64,000 bases of DNA, from the NCBI GenBank assembly GCA_012295275.1, contig CM022672.1, positions 15,713,125 through 15,777,124 on the forward strand. The letters are read 5' to 3'. The notes beneath the pieces were generated by a model. It did no database searches and was not told where the DNA came from. It saw only the letters and a list, made by a program, of their open reading frames with translations. A program made the translations under genes and the position numbers. Below are positions 48,547-61,913 of the stretch, piece after piece. The stretch's first letter is position 1, and the number at the start of each line of letters is the position of its first letter. Origin of the DNA: Chrysomallon squamiferum (lineage: Eukaryota; Mollusca; Gastropoda; Neomphalida; Peltospiridae).

Positions 48547-48606
48547 CTTGTATTGTTAAAGTTGTTCACGCGATGGTAGGCGATAAATAATCAACTTTTT
48601 AATGGG

Positions 48607-48627
48607 ATGGAGGCCACAAAAGTGGAG
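48607..48627 (+). CDS. ARID5B: ARID5 homologue, coding exon 1 (seven codons)
   Basis: ATG GAG GCC ACA AAA GTG GAG|GTAAAT gives MEATKVE and ends in phase 0. Human ARID5B also begins with a short ME... peptide before the W/F-VG segment. An ATG five bases upstream is out of frame. The alternative start is inside the next exon's acceptor: ATG at 48817 would give MSSLQFVG, close to the human ...SLQWVG, if transcription begins in the intron. Confidence 0.6.
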
Positions 48628-48831
48628 GTAAATATTGGTTTTATCTTTCAGAATATTCTCGGTAAATATTTACGCTGAAATATTTATAAAACATGCATTC
48701 TATTTGAGCGTATTATTGAACAAGTGACCTAGATGTGTGTCGATCTCATGTTTTAGCCTTGTCAGTTTGCTATCACGCATGCATGCCGATAGTGAATTAT
48801 AAAATTTCAATTTGTAATGTCTTCTTTGCAG

Positions 48832-49086
48832 TTTGTTGGAGCGTCTTGCGGACAACACGGACCGTATACATTTTACAAGGCTTTCAAATATCATAAAGAC
48901 GGAAAAACTAAAATTTTGTCTTTAGGAGAATTTTTCTTCGTTGAAATATTGAAAGACGCCCCGGTAAGCATTGGGGAACTTCAGTTGATTTGGGAGGATA
49001 AAAATAACAACCAACTGTTAGCAAGTGTAAGACTTTATTTTCTACCCGAACATACACCAGATGGAAAACAAGAATATCATGGCGAG
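48832..49086 (+). CDS. ARID5B: ARID5A/ARID5B homologue, exon 2: BAH-like N-terminal region (gene continues beyond the window)
   Basis: Acceptor CTTCTTTGCAG, 85 codons, donor GGCGAG|GTAATT, phase 0 at both ends. It reads FVGASCGQHGPYTFYKAF, then KILSLGEFFFVEI, then APVSIGELQLIWED, LLASVRLYFLPEHTPDG and HGE. This follows vertebrate ARID5B (VGSPCGLHGPYIFYKAF, ILSLGDFFFV, IAELQLLWE, LLSSSKLYFLPEDTP.G, HGE) almost residue by residue. In vertebrates the protein is a nuclear AT-rich-interaction-domain factor that works with PHF2; the ARID itself would lie in later exons. None of these is visible in the next 14.9 kb, so intron 2 is very long. Confidence 0.9.
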
Positions 49087-50677
49087 GTAATTTTATTGAT
49101 TTATTTATTTATTTGTTTATTTTAATTTTTAGTTTTTAAAATTGTTATTAATAAATTTATTTTTAAAAATCTGAAGTCACCACCGTGTTGTGATGAAATA
49201 TTTTATCTAAAGGTCATGGGTCATGTTTCATCTATTTACTGAACTGCCCTAGGTTTACACAAGGGCAATTTATTGACGACATACAAGAATTATATTACAT
49301 AGTCATTTCTGGGAGTGTAGATAATGAAATGGGTTAAGATGCTTTGTTTATTTTATTAATATGTTAAAATTATTTCTATAAATATTATTATGTTTTTAAA
49401 AACACTGAAATTATTTCCAGTTTCTTTTATTATTTTTATTTATTGTGGTTTTTAAATTTTTTACATATTATTAATTTATTAAATATAATTCATTATTCAC
49501 TAAATAAAAAAGTATATAATCTCTTAAATAAAAATACTCTTTTTATATATTCTTTCAAACACTAAATACATCTTTAATTATATTTATTTTATTTAAATTC
49601 TCAATCATATATATATCATTTGTTATGTTTTTCAACAAGTCACTTGCCAGTAGAATCTTAAAAAAAAAAAACTTGTTGAAGAATAATGTTTAGTAAATTT
49701 CTTAGGCAGAATGATATATCACATAGTGTTAATTTTATTTTAATGAAAATAACAGTTTATAAGAATTATAAATAATTATATACACACTATCAAATGAACA
49801 AACTGTAGGCCTGTATCAATTATTCTACATGTAACCAACAGTTATGTTAGTTTCACAGTAGATTTATTTTTAAGTGATATTGCATCATACAAAGTCAATA
49901 AATTCTTGTGTACTACTTTGTACATTACTGAAATGATAAATAATTAAAACTTTTCAGATTTCGTAATCACAGGTGTATTTAGATGTATAAACAATATTTG
50001 TGACCTAAACTCTGTGCCAAGCATATAGATTTCAGCTTTGACATTGGATGGTGAACCACTCACTGTGTCTATTTTTAGAACTTAAATATGGTAAACAGAT
50101 GATATCGGTGATTATTTACTTGGAAGCCATGCCACTCTGTTGTTGTTGTTATTATTATTATCATAATTATTTATTTATTTTTTAATTTTTGTTAACAATA
50201 GATCATCAGAGTTATCAAGTAATTAATTAAGTTATTGTTTCATTTCACCATACTCTTCCTGTTCAGCATAGGCTGCACCCCCTGTGATTTTTTCTTTTAT
50301 ACTGAGCCCACTGAAAAGCTTACAAGAGAAAATGAATGGCAGAAGGCTTGGGGCAAATGAAACAGCCTGCCTTTACATCAGTGATATAGCATGGGCCTGT
50401 GTGTGTGTGTGTGTGTGTGTATGTAATTGGCACACTTAACATCCTAGCTGTTTTCATGTGGACAAAATTCAGAGACCTATTACAACACTTAATGTTAATT
50501 TTGGCAAATCAAAAAAAAGAAGAAAGAAAGTCTTTTTTTTTTTTTTTTTTTTTTTTTTAGTTCCATTCCATTGTTAATGTTTACAGTTTAATAATATACA
50601 GATAATTTTTATCTCTGAAATTATTTCTTTCTGCTTGACTGATCATATTTGCATTGTGGAATATTTTGTTGATTTAA

Positions 50678-50681
<4 letters not shown>

Positions 50682-50724
<43 letters not shown>
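50682..50724. repeat. (GT)n microsatellite
   Basis: About 21 uninterrupted units in ARID5 intron 2. Confidence 0.95.
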
Positions 50725-50727
<3 letters not shown>

Positions 50728-51199
50728 AAGTACATATACAAAGGAGTATGTATGTGGGCCCATACACACATAAAATGATAAATATAATATATACATAGGA
50801 CATGATCGTACATTATAAAATAATTTTACAAATCATTTCCATTTATCTGGAAACTGGTTGTTTTTATTTATTATTAAATTAATATTTCACTAATTGTTCT
50901 CTAATTTTTTGTACAGTTTTTACTGACTGTTGTTTTGTTACGTGTGTGTGCATATTCATTAGCTGTTTGATGTGGATGGTGTATTCAGCTGGAAATTCTT
51001 TTTGAATGTTACTTGAGTGTTTTACTTCTATGGTTGACCTACATAAAGAACTGATCTTTGTATTATGGTGAATAAATTAAATACAGTATTGTAACAGTAT
51101 CTCACCACCTTATTTATAGATATGAATTCCTGAGAACATCATTTCATTAAAATACTCGCTGAGAATATCTTAGTTTTGATTCAGATGGTTACTGGATTG

Positions 51200-51230
<31 letters not shown>

Positions 51231-52189
51231 GGTTAACAATTTCTATAAGTAAAGGAATATCATATTCATATAGTTATTGTAATTTTCTATTTTCAGAAAC
51301 ATAACAATAATTTTATAGGTATTAACCTGATTTATTATTATAGCAATAACAATAATAATGACTAATAACAATACTATGATGATGATTATTTAAAATTATA
51401 AAACAGCATCACTTAATACTATTAATTATAATATATTGTAATCTAATTAATTTTATATATAAAATTTCATCTAAATATACATATTAGTTATATAATGAAA
51501 TCTTCATATTTTTTATAAAACACTATCTACATACTAGCTACAAAATAATATACACATATTTGATATAATATTTACATATCAACTATAAATAATGTATACA
51601 TATTAGTTATAAAATAAGGTACACACATCATTATAAATAATATCTACATAATAGGTAAAATGTACACATCTGTTATAATATCTACATATTACCTATAAAA
51701 TAATATATAAATATACTATTATAAAATAATATATAAAAAATATTATCAAATAATATATAAAAAATATTATCATAAAATAAAAAATATTATCATAAAATAA
51801 CGTACAAATACTATTATAAAATGTATACAGATAATTATAAAACAGTATGGTATGCTTATTATGAATTAAGATTTGTTACTGTATAAGTATCACTTGGTAT
51901 TGGAAAATAATAAGCATGAGTCATTCTCTGTCCATTAAAGATAGTGAACAGTTTCTACAACATTTATTGATTAAAATGGTTTCACTCATACATTCCATGT
52001 ACTCAGATATCACAGTGAAATTATGTTGTTAGAACAGTAAGTTTGCAGTAAATTAATGATGATGTACTGTTTGAAAAAAAAACCAACAGTCTTACCAAAC
52101 TTGCATTGTTAAATTAAATTGATGGTACTTACGTTTTATTTACACAGTATAAAGTGGTAACAAATACTTGCACAAATATTTAAAAATAC

Positions 52190-52221
<32 letters not shown>

Positions 52222-54346
52222 TTTCAATACAATTAAGCTTTTGCAAATGACATTACTCTTGATTTTATTATATTATAAAATATGCTAAGATATGTAGATA
52301 TTAAAATGAAATAATTGAGAACACTGTTGCGTAATAAATGAATTGGGGTGGAACGTAGCTTGGTGATACAGATGCTAATCTGATTGATGTTCAGTTCAGA
52401 ATCAGTTCTGTGTGTGTGTGTGTGGATAGATAGATAGATATTATCCATATTTTAGTACATATAAAAATCCCTTTTCTAATTCAAAAGGATAACCCATATA
52501 GTTAGCAAGGCAAGTCCTTTCTCGTGTGCCTGATCTTTGTGTTCAGTAACTGAATAGTTAAGAATTCCTATGTGTGTTGTTAAATAAAACTTTTCTTCCT
52601 GTTATATATATATGTTATATAGTATGAATTTAATATTATAACATTTAAATATGTTTTTGATGATATCATTTTCTAATTTAGTTTAATAATCATTTTATTT
52701 TTTTATTTTTTTAAACTGTACAAAGTAAAATGATTAAAATGAGTAAAATGATTAAAGGTATAGATTTTAAAATTCTTATTCCTGTAAATAAACTGAAATT
52801 TAAAAAAAAAAAAAAGCCATAATAATAATTAAAAAAAAAGTCAAGTATATTTACATAATGTTTCAACAATAACTTGTTTATCTTTTTTTTTTCAAAGTGT
52901 ATATGTGCATTCAATATTTAATTTAAAAACAAAAATCTATCCAAAGATAAATATTTAAATAACCTTTTTATAGTAACCCCTCCACAAAAACTGATAACTT
53001 AATTTTAATTAAAAAAATTTTTGGATGTTTTAAAAATAAGCTTTCCATAAGATTGTTTTAGAACATGCAAATATATAATATTTACATTATTCACATAAAT
53101 TGTGGAATTTAAAAAATATTTGTTTATAAAATGATGAATCCTTTTTATTTATTTAATCTCTTTTCTAATTATAAAATAAATGCGTAAAACTTTTAATTTA
53201 ATTTAGTTTTAATTCCAAAGTAATTGTTCATAAAGTCAAAACTATTTCTGAAACAGTTTTAATTATTTTAAATGCAACAGTTTCGAAATTTTGGGATTTT
53301 CATTTTAATAATACTTATTATTTTTAATTTTAAATAAGTCCAAAATCAATTAAGAAATCATTAAGCTATAATTATTTGTTTAAAAATCCAGATTCAGCAT
53401 ACATACTCATATTTATTTATTAAACCCAAGTTCAGAAAAATATTTCTAGAATATTTCTGTCCACTGAGGCTGCTTCATAAACTTGTCTAAAGATAAAGAG
53501 GCCAACTTGAAAACATTGGTGATTATCAACACATCTGCCATATTGCCTTCCCAGCATTCAATCTGCCACAATAATATCCTAGAGTTTTACTCATCTGACC
53601 TCTAGCATTTCCACTTCTGCATTCAGTTAAAAATAAAATAATTATTTCTAATATTAGCATTTTTATTTCAGTAGAATAATTATTACTTTGATTTTGTTAT
53701 TGTCTGATCAGTTGAAATATTATTTAGATTTTATACTGAAGGTCTGTAGAAATGTTTAGATTTTATATTATATAGGCAGCAGAAGTATTATTTAATGTTA
53801 ACAATAGAAATATTTAATTTTATTTATGTAACAGTATAATCATTATTGTTTTATGTTATTTTATTAATCATTTGAAATACTTAGATTTATATTATTAAAA
53901 CAGTAAAATCATTATTTTAATTTTATGTAAATAGTAATAATAATAATATATTGATTTGATTATTATCTAAATAACAGAAATATTAGAATTTTGTTTTATG
54001 ATTTGATAAATAGAATCATGTTTATTTAATTTTTAGTTAATATGTAATTATTGGTAATAATAATAATTATTATATAAAATTTAAAAAGAAAATTTTAACA
54101 AAAACATTTTTAATATTTTAATCAGGTGTTATAATAACTTACATCTGAAATTGCATTTTTAATTTTAAAAATTTATTATGAATGAATTTAATTCAACAAT
54201 TAAAATCATTATTGTTAATTATATATATATATATATATATATTCAATTAAACTGACAGCTTGTTTTTATATGATGAAAGCGACATCTTAATCTATCGGCA
54301 TAAAACAATAAATTCTTGAGTTGTTTTAGAGTCCTTAAAAATAATT

Positions 54347-54348
<2 letters not shown>

Positions 54349-54378
<30 letters not shown>
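54349..54378. repeat. (CA)n microsatellite
   Basis: About 15 CA units in ARID5 intron 2. Confidence 0.95.
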
Positions 54379-54379
<1 letters not shown>

Positions 54380-55264
54380 GAAACCAAGCCCATTAGTGGT
54401 GCAAGACCAATATAATTTGGTAACAAGTTGTTATATAATACACACTGGAGCACCAAGCTATTTGATGTAGGTCAAAGGTTACAAGCCAGGTTTCTGTTTT
54501 TAACCTGAAGAGTTGATAGAGGGGAAATAATTTAGGACAGCTGTCAGTAGAGTTTGTCTCAGTGTGTTTAGACTCACCCCTTCTTTGGTTACTTCATTTT
54601 AGTTTTAAATTTGACACCACTCAATTTAATATTCAGCTTTTTTTCCTACTCTGTGATTTAATAATAATAATAATTTAAATGGTTTAATTTACTGATTAGA
54701 CACTGTTTGATTTGTTGATCAAAATGGATTTAAATAAAAATAATGTAGCAATTTGGTTATGTAGAGCTTAGTAATAATTAATTTTAAAATTTTCATTTTT
54801 TATATTTAATTTTTTTTTTTCTTCTAATTAATAATAATAATAAATGATTAATTTATTATGTCTTTTATTAATAATAAAAATGGATTTTTTGCTTCATCTT
54901 GATATGAAATAATAATAAAACATTCATGTCTTCTTTTAAATGACAACAGAACTTTTTTTTATACAATATGAATAATAATAATAATAATATCGATTTCTGG
55001 TACAGCTGGCTGAATAATAATGAGATTTTTTAAAATTAATAATACTGAGAAATAATGATTATAATGATTATGATTATGATGATGATGTTGGATGTTTTCA
55101 AGCTGATTGATTTATTGACCATGATGGTTTTCATTATTAATAACCATAATAATAAAAATGATGAATTAATAGCAAAAAAACAATAATCATATTTATAAGT
55201 AAATATTAAAAAATACCAATAATTATTGTAAGAATATAAAATAAAAATGAAAATAAAACATTAT

Positions 55265-55268
<4 letters not shown>

Positions 55269-55350
<82 letters not shown>
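55269..55350. repeat. (TAA)n microsatellite
   Basis: About 27 uninterrupted trinucleotide units; it makes a poly-Ile frame on the - strand that is not a gene. Confidence 0.95.
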
Positions 55351-55354
<4 letters not shown>

Positions 55355-56483
55355 AATAAATACATAAATAAAATTAAAAACAATCTCTGAAGTAAAACTT
55401 TAGATGTGGCTTTATGAATACAATCCTTTATTAACATAACTTTTAAATACTGTCGGGTGATTTGTATGGAAAATGATGTTACACGTACTTCAGACACAAA
55501 TCAATAAGTGGCATATTTAGAGAAAAGTGATGTATTGATGATATATCTGCCACCGACCTCAACCATTTGGTTGATAACCATGTCTCACATTTGTCACAAT
55601 GAAGCCTTCATAATGAAAAAAAATCCCTTAAACAAAAAAAAAAAAAAAAAAAAAAAGGCATAAACTGATATTTTATTACTTTTAGTAATAAAGTGGGGGA
55701 AATATTTTCATCGTTGTTTTATTGCATTGTTATAATAATTATCATTGTTTTTAAAATATTTAACAAAAGCAGATTTTGATATATGCTATTTTTATAATGA
55801 TGACTAATAATAACTTTCCAAAAGGAAATATTCTGAATGAACACTTTTTTCTGTCCTGACACACTTGAGTGATGTTGCAGATCAGTGTTTACATAACATG
55901 GTATTGTCCAAGCTGATTTCTACTTCCCTCTGAATGTCAAATAAAAACTCTTATTGAAATAGACTGGTGATTGATTACTCACTGATGTCTGGCACTCAGT
56001 TTAAAATTTGACAAAAAGTCAGGCCTGATGACTGGTTAAATGTGAATAGTCAAAAAAAAATAACACATCTCACCTTTCCTTAAATATTCAAGTGAGTCTG
56101 TTTAGTATTGCTCACTGCAGTGTTGTCATACAGCGAATCCATGTTATACATGCCTTAACCATCCCTATTGGTTTGGCACTGTTAATAAATGTCAGATCTG
56201 CTCTCTGTAGCCTATTTTGTCATAGGCTGCTGAATCCATGCCTTAACAATATAGATGAATTTAGCATTTTTAATTTATCAAGATTATTGCAGTCTGTTGT
56301 GTCTTAGGTTATGTCCATGCATTCATTGACTTTTTTATAAATGAATGTATCTTGTTAATAACAGTCATATATTTGTATTGTGAGATTGTTTTGTCAGTTT
56401 ATTTTGCGGTCTACACTTTAGTCAAACCCATTTAATACAAACTCAGTCTTTCTCTATGTTATCAGTTTTTTAATTTATAAAGT

Positions 56484-56487
56484 CTCT

Positions 56488-56510
<23 letters not shown>
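56484..56510. repeat. (CT)n microsatellite
   Basis: About 13 CT units in ARID5 intron 2. Confidence 0.9.
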
Positions 56511-56518
<8 letters not shown>

Positions 56519-56537
56519 TGTATATATTTATATTCAT

Positions 56538-56581
<44 letters not shown>

Positions 56582-56778
56582 TTGATTATGATTTTTAATT
56601 ATTTTTATTTTATTTTATTTTATTTTATTTTATTTTATTTTATTTTATTTTATTTTATTTTATTTTATTTTATTTTATTTTATTTTATTTTATTTTATTT
56701 TATATTATATTATATTATATTATATTATATTATATTATATTATATTATATTATATTATATTATATTATTTTATTTTAT
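56538..56778. repeat. Compound satellite: (ATTT)n, (ATTTT)n, then (ATATT)n
   Basis: A four-base repeat (to about 56583) is followed by about 20 units of TTTTA and then about 13 units of TATTA, with abrupt switches and little interruption. Total about 240 bases of nearly pure A/T. Confidence 0.95.
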
Positions 56779-57682
56779 TAATTCTTTTTTAGTTTGTTGA
56801 TAATCTTCATTGTTGGCAGATCCAGTAATTATTCATGTTTTAAATTTTTGCTTGTATTTGAATATTTGAATATCTTGTTTTTCATGATTTTATCTGCTCT
56901 GTAACATTTAATATATCTGTACTTTGTTTTTCCCCTTTATTTATAGTTTCAATAAACATCCTAAGCCATTAATTATTTTATGTACTAGAATTTATTATAT
57001 ATATATATTTTATATATTCACACTTTTTAAGCTTGTAACCTACCTAACTCAGTAATGTAGTCAGTATATAAAAAAATAATATTCATCACTTTTTGTAAAT
57101 ATTCTATCCTGTAACATAATTAATTTATATCATCAGATTTAGTAAAATAAACTGATAACTGTATTTTTCTCTGTCTATATAAGTTTTTTTTATTTTCATT
57201 ATTTCTGGTAAAATAATTCAGTAATTACATCATATTTAACGTAAAAATAAAATCAGTGAGATATATATATTTTTTTGTCTCTGCCTACATGAATTTGTTT
57301 AACATTCATCACTGTTAGACATCTTAACCCACATTATAAGTGAATAATTAAATCATATTTTAAGTGTAAAATAAACCAGGACGTGTGTGTGGGATATTTC
57401 AGTTTTCACTGCCTTGTATGTGTAGATTTGTGTCAACATGCAGATGATACCCAAGGTGTGTTGAGTGGTCAATATCACCTGAGAATAAACAATGGGCTGG
57501 ACTGGACGTGACTGGTCTGGCGAGGGTCGCTTGTCCATCTGGAGGCAGATTGCTGGTGTCTTTGCTTTGTGTCTTTTCACTGTTGCAGTAGCGCAACTGA
57601 AAGCCTCATTCATGTGTATTAATTACATTAGTTTACACAAACTCAGTACTCAGTGATAGAAATAAAAATATTAAATAATTTA

Positions 57683-57729
<47 letters not shown>

Positions 57730-57740
57730 TTTATATATAT

Positions 57741-57776
<36 letters not shown>
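57683..57776. repeat. (TTA)n and (GT)n microsatellites
   Basis: A TTA run of about 14 units is followed by a GT run of about 14 units, separated by a TA-rich spacer. Confidence 0.95.
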
Positions 57777-57778
<2 letters not shown>

Positions 57779-57937
57779 TAGAAGTTATATTAATTAGACA
57801 TAATCAAGATTTGGTGGGTTTTTAATTTTTTTTCTATTTTTTATTATAATCTTTTACTTTCCCCATTTATTTATATGCAAAATAATCCAAATAATTATTT
57901 CAGCAACAAAGTATTAAATGTTATCTGTAAGATAACG

Positions 57938-57943
<6 letters not shown>

Positions 57944-57974
<31 letters not shown>
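57944..57974. repeat. (GT)n microsatellite
   Basis: About 15 units. Confidence 0.9.
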
Positions 57975-57976
<2 letters not shown>

Positions 57977-58956
57977 ACAAGTTTGTCTCAGTGTATGTGT
58001 GTGCTTATTGGTGTGTGTGAGATTTTGTACGCCCATGTGCTATGTAATTTATTTTTTTATATACAGGCCTATATATTATTTAACTGAAGTGAAAAACAGC
58101 AAAATAGAAGACACTCTATTTAAAATTGTTTACATCTGGTACATTCTAAAATTTAATGTATACTGATGAGGCCTGCACTAGGTTGTATTTTGATGAAGCT
58201 GATGTTAAGTAATTTTTGTAGAAGTGCATTCTGAGATATTCTGATGATGCTCTGTTGAGTAATTTTTTAAAAGGTGCATGTTGGGTTGTATTTTGGTTAG
58301 GTTTACATTAGGTTAAACAAGACCCTTTTTGGGACAGATTTAATGTATTTTGATTAAGAGATGATTGAAATGTCATTAATTGTGTTGTAGGCAAGATCAG
58401 TTTTTAATTGAAACAACTACTATTTTATTATTATTATTATCATTACTGAAATTATAACAATGAAATAAGTAAATAATTCTTAAATTAATTAGGAAGAAAA
58501 AGAAAGTGAAATAAAAAAAAAAGTCATATTTTACTTATATTTTCTTAGGTTTTAAAAAACCCCAAATGATTAGCAAAGAGTCCCAGTTTATGTACATGTA
58601 AATTATTGGATGCAAAACAAAAATAAGTAAAGCACTGTAAGGGAATTATATTACGTGAGTCAAATGATTAATGTTAGAAACACCAGATCTTAGAGCTGTG
58701 TGACAGTAAATACTTTAGTAATGGTATAACATGGGGCAATACACTCATAAAACAAAATTACTGACTTTGTATCATTTTGATCAACACATTTTACTACCCA
58801 GTAACTGATTTTTTAAAATATTTTTTTATTGTTATTTGAGTTTCATTAAATATTCATTTAATCTTTCAGTTTTTTTTCTCTATTTATTTATTTATTTTTT
58901 TATCTATTAGTATTATTTATTTTTGGTGTCATTTATTTGATCTTTTTATTATTATT

Positions 58957-58968
<12 letters not shown>

Positions 58969-59025
<57 letters not shown>
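58969..59025. repeat. (TTA)n microsatellite
   Basis: About 19 uninterrupted units following a T run. Confidence 0.95.
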
Positions 59026-59581
59026 TTAATCAAGTATTTCGATACTTATTTCATTTATTTTTTTATTTTTTTGTTGTTGAAGAGTAAACTGTGTGTTTAT
59101 ATGATACTTTTTTACATGTATGTATATATAGATGTGTGTGTGTGTGAAACCATCATCATAATTTTATAATTAATTATAATTAAACATTTTTAAAATTTGA
59201 TTTAACTTGCAAAGTAAACTGGCTTAAGAAAGTGTTTTTGTCGTGTGCTCATGTTACAAGCAGCTGAGTTAATCATTTCCTTGAAAACAACTTCAGTAAC
59301 TGCATGCTTTTTTACTGTTTCTTCCTTCATAGAACCCTGTATTTAATACGTATTTGTGGATTAAGAAGTCATCTTAAATATATATATATATATATATTTA
59401 TAATATATATTTTTAAATAGTTGTGTTCCAGTGTGTGTGTGTGTGTTTATTGCAGTTTGTGATAAGAGTGATATAGTAATATATATATATATATATATAA
59501 TAACACACATGTATATATAAACACATACAGACATATGCACACACCTCAGTCATTCAGACACAAAGCACATATACTGGCACA

Positions 59582-59585
<4 letters not shown>

Positions 59586-59617
<32 letters not shown>

Positions 59618-59645
59618 CACACACCTACACACGTACACACACATG
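59586..59645. repeat. (CA)n microsatellite with interruptions
   Basis: About 13 pure CA units, then imperfect ACACCT and ACACGT units; it generates long Thr/His and Cys/Val frames on both strands that are not genes. Confidence 0.9.
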
Positions 59646-60898
59646 CATACAATACAAAGTTATATTCAGACCAGACAAATACATATATGTATATACATAC
59701 GAATATATAAACTGCCAATGTGCACATAATACAGATACAGAAATATAAACACATACTCATACTATTCACATCTGTAGGATTTGAATACACATGTAACAAA
59801 CCCCTGCATTAAGAATGTACAGTGGATTCTTATGTAACTTCACCTAGATAATTAAAATGTTGTTATGTTACATATGACATGCAGATACAAGTACTCGAAA
59901 TTTGTTACCATATACACTTTTATATATTTTTATTTGTTGATGATTGTATGTGTGTGTTACATATTTTAAACACACACACATACACCTATGTATACCTACA
60001 TGTGTACAAACATAAATGCACAAACACAGAAATAAATATCTTAAACAAATATTTTTTTAACTGATATTGTAGATTTTATTTCAAATCTTAAATTTTTTTT
60101 TTTTTAAAGCACATTTATAAAACTACAAATTTCAAATGTTTTTTCTTTTGAATGTGTGTGCGTGAATACATGCATATAAATTTGTATGTATTTGTAGGAG
60201 TTGTGTGTATAAGTTTATATATGCATGCAAATATTGATATATATTCACATTTCTTATTTACATACATTTAAACTATTTTTTTACTGCTACTGATATTTTT
60301 TCATGATTTTTATCTTTATTAAATGTTAAAAGCTAGAAATATGACTCACTCTCTTATGCAATCTGACATTTTATTACAAACTTTGACATTTTGTATCTGA
60401 CAAAAGACAATGTGAATTGCATCATTCAAATTAAGACATTTTAGTATGTCAGAGAATATTTTAATTATTTGTTTCATTTCAAAAAATATATATATATAAA
60501 CTACATATGATCATAAAATAATAAAAATAAATGAACAAAAAATAATAATAAATAAATAATAATAATAATAAAATATAGCCTAGTTCTAGAAATTCTAAGT
60601 TTTATTTTTAATAAGACTTAATAGTGATAATATAAAAATCATCTAATTTTATTAATATACTTTGTTTTTGTTGCATTTTTTTTCTTTTCTATGTTTTTTT
60701 TTCAGTTTATTTTATATTTCTTTTATTTGTATTCCAAATGAAATGAAACATTAAAAAAGTAAAAATAATAATAAAATAAAAATCCATTTATTTCAAAATT
60801 AACAAAATATTAACCTGTTAGGTTGAGATGCCATTTTGTTGTAATCATACAAAAAATGTAACTCTGTTACAACCTTTGTTTTTATATGTCAAAGAAAA

Positions 60899-60931
<33 letters not shown>
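60899..60931. repeat. (TAA)n microsatellite
   Basis: About 11 units in ARID5 intron 2. Confidence 0.9.
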
Positions 60932-60932
<1 letters not shown>

Positions 60933-61012
60933 TAAAATTAAATTAAAAAAATACTTTTAATATTAGCCAAGTTGTGTTTAGGAAATAATAAATTCTGACT
61001 CTTTAATAACAC

Positions 61013-61013
<1 letters not shown>

Positions 61014-61059
<46 letters not shown>

Positions 61060-61060
61060 T

Positions 61061-61107
<47 letters not shown>
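61014..61107. repeat. Long (CA)n microsatellite
   Basis: About 46 CA units with one interruption (GCATGC near 61057-61062). Confidence 0.95.
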
Positions 61108-61109
<2 letters not shown>

Positions 61110-61543
61110 TACATACATATTAATTACTTAGTTTATTTTAAGGTTCTTTTGCTCTTACATCAAAAATAGAAAATGTTAAACAAATGGGAAAAAAAAACAT
61201 CTGCAGTAATTTCATTATTCACCAAATTCTGCATTCTTAAGAATTTTAATACTTTTATAGTAAATGATACAAAAATCATTCACATGGAAAGGAATCACTT
61301 GTTACATTTGGTATTTGGATAGCTCTCTATAATCAAAGGTCTATTTCTGAGTCAGCAAGCCTGGTTGCATAAATCTTGTATAAACACTGCTTTAAAATTC
61401 TTGTCATGTTTCCCCAATTTATTTATTTCATGCTGTGTTCAAATGATAATTTGTAAATTTGTGCTTATGAAAAATTGAAAATCAATGTTTTGTTTTTCAT
61501 GTTGAGAAAAAATTAGTTTTAATAAAGTGTTTTTGTCATCATC

Positions 61544-61560
61544 ATTATTATTATTATTAC

Positions 61561-61592
<32 letters not shown>
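61544..61592. repeat. (TTA)n microsatellite
   Basis: About 15 units with one interruption. Confidence 0.9.
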
Positions 61593-61594
<2 letters not shown>

Positions 61595-61870
61595 TAAAAA
61601 GGTATTATAAATAAATGAACTAATAAATAAATAAATAAACAGAAATATGTAAATAAATGAAAAAGTTTGTGTGTGTGTGTGTGTGTGTGCTTCTAATTTG
61701 AATGAGTTTTTGCATAGAGGGATTAGATTATTAAGTTATAACTTGAAAATGAACATAAGACTAAATTAATATTAATTGGTAATTAAAACTAAATGTGTGT
61801 TAAAAGAATTTTAGTTCTATATAAACGACTGGAATGTTGTTTTGGAAAGTTACAAATAGAAATGCAAGCA

Positions 61871-61875
<5 letters not shown>

Positions 61876-61912
<37 letters not shown>
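61876..61912. repeat. (GT)n microsatellite
   Basis: About 18 uninterrupted units. Confidence 0.95.

Positions 61913-61913
<1 letters not shown>

Noticed and set aside
56092-56307. A 71-codon + strand frame in ARID5 intron 2
   Set aside because: It does not match the expected next ARID5 segment and lacks splice sites in phase.
59535-59799. Long open frames on both strands in CA-rich DNA
   Set aside because: They are translations of (CA)n/(TG)n repeats.
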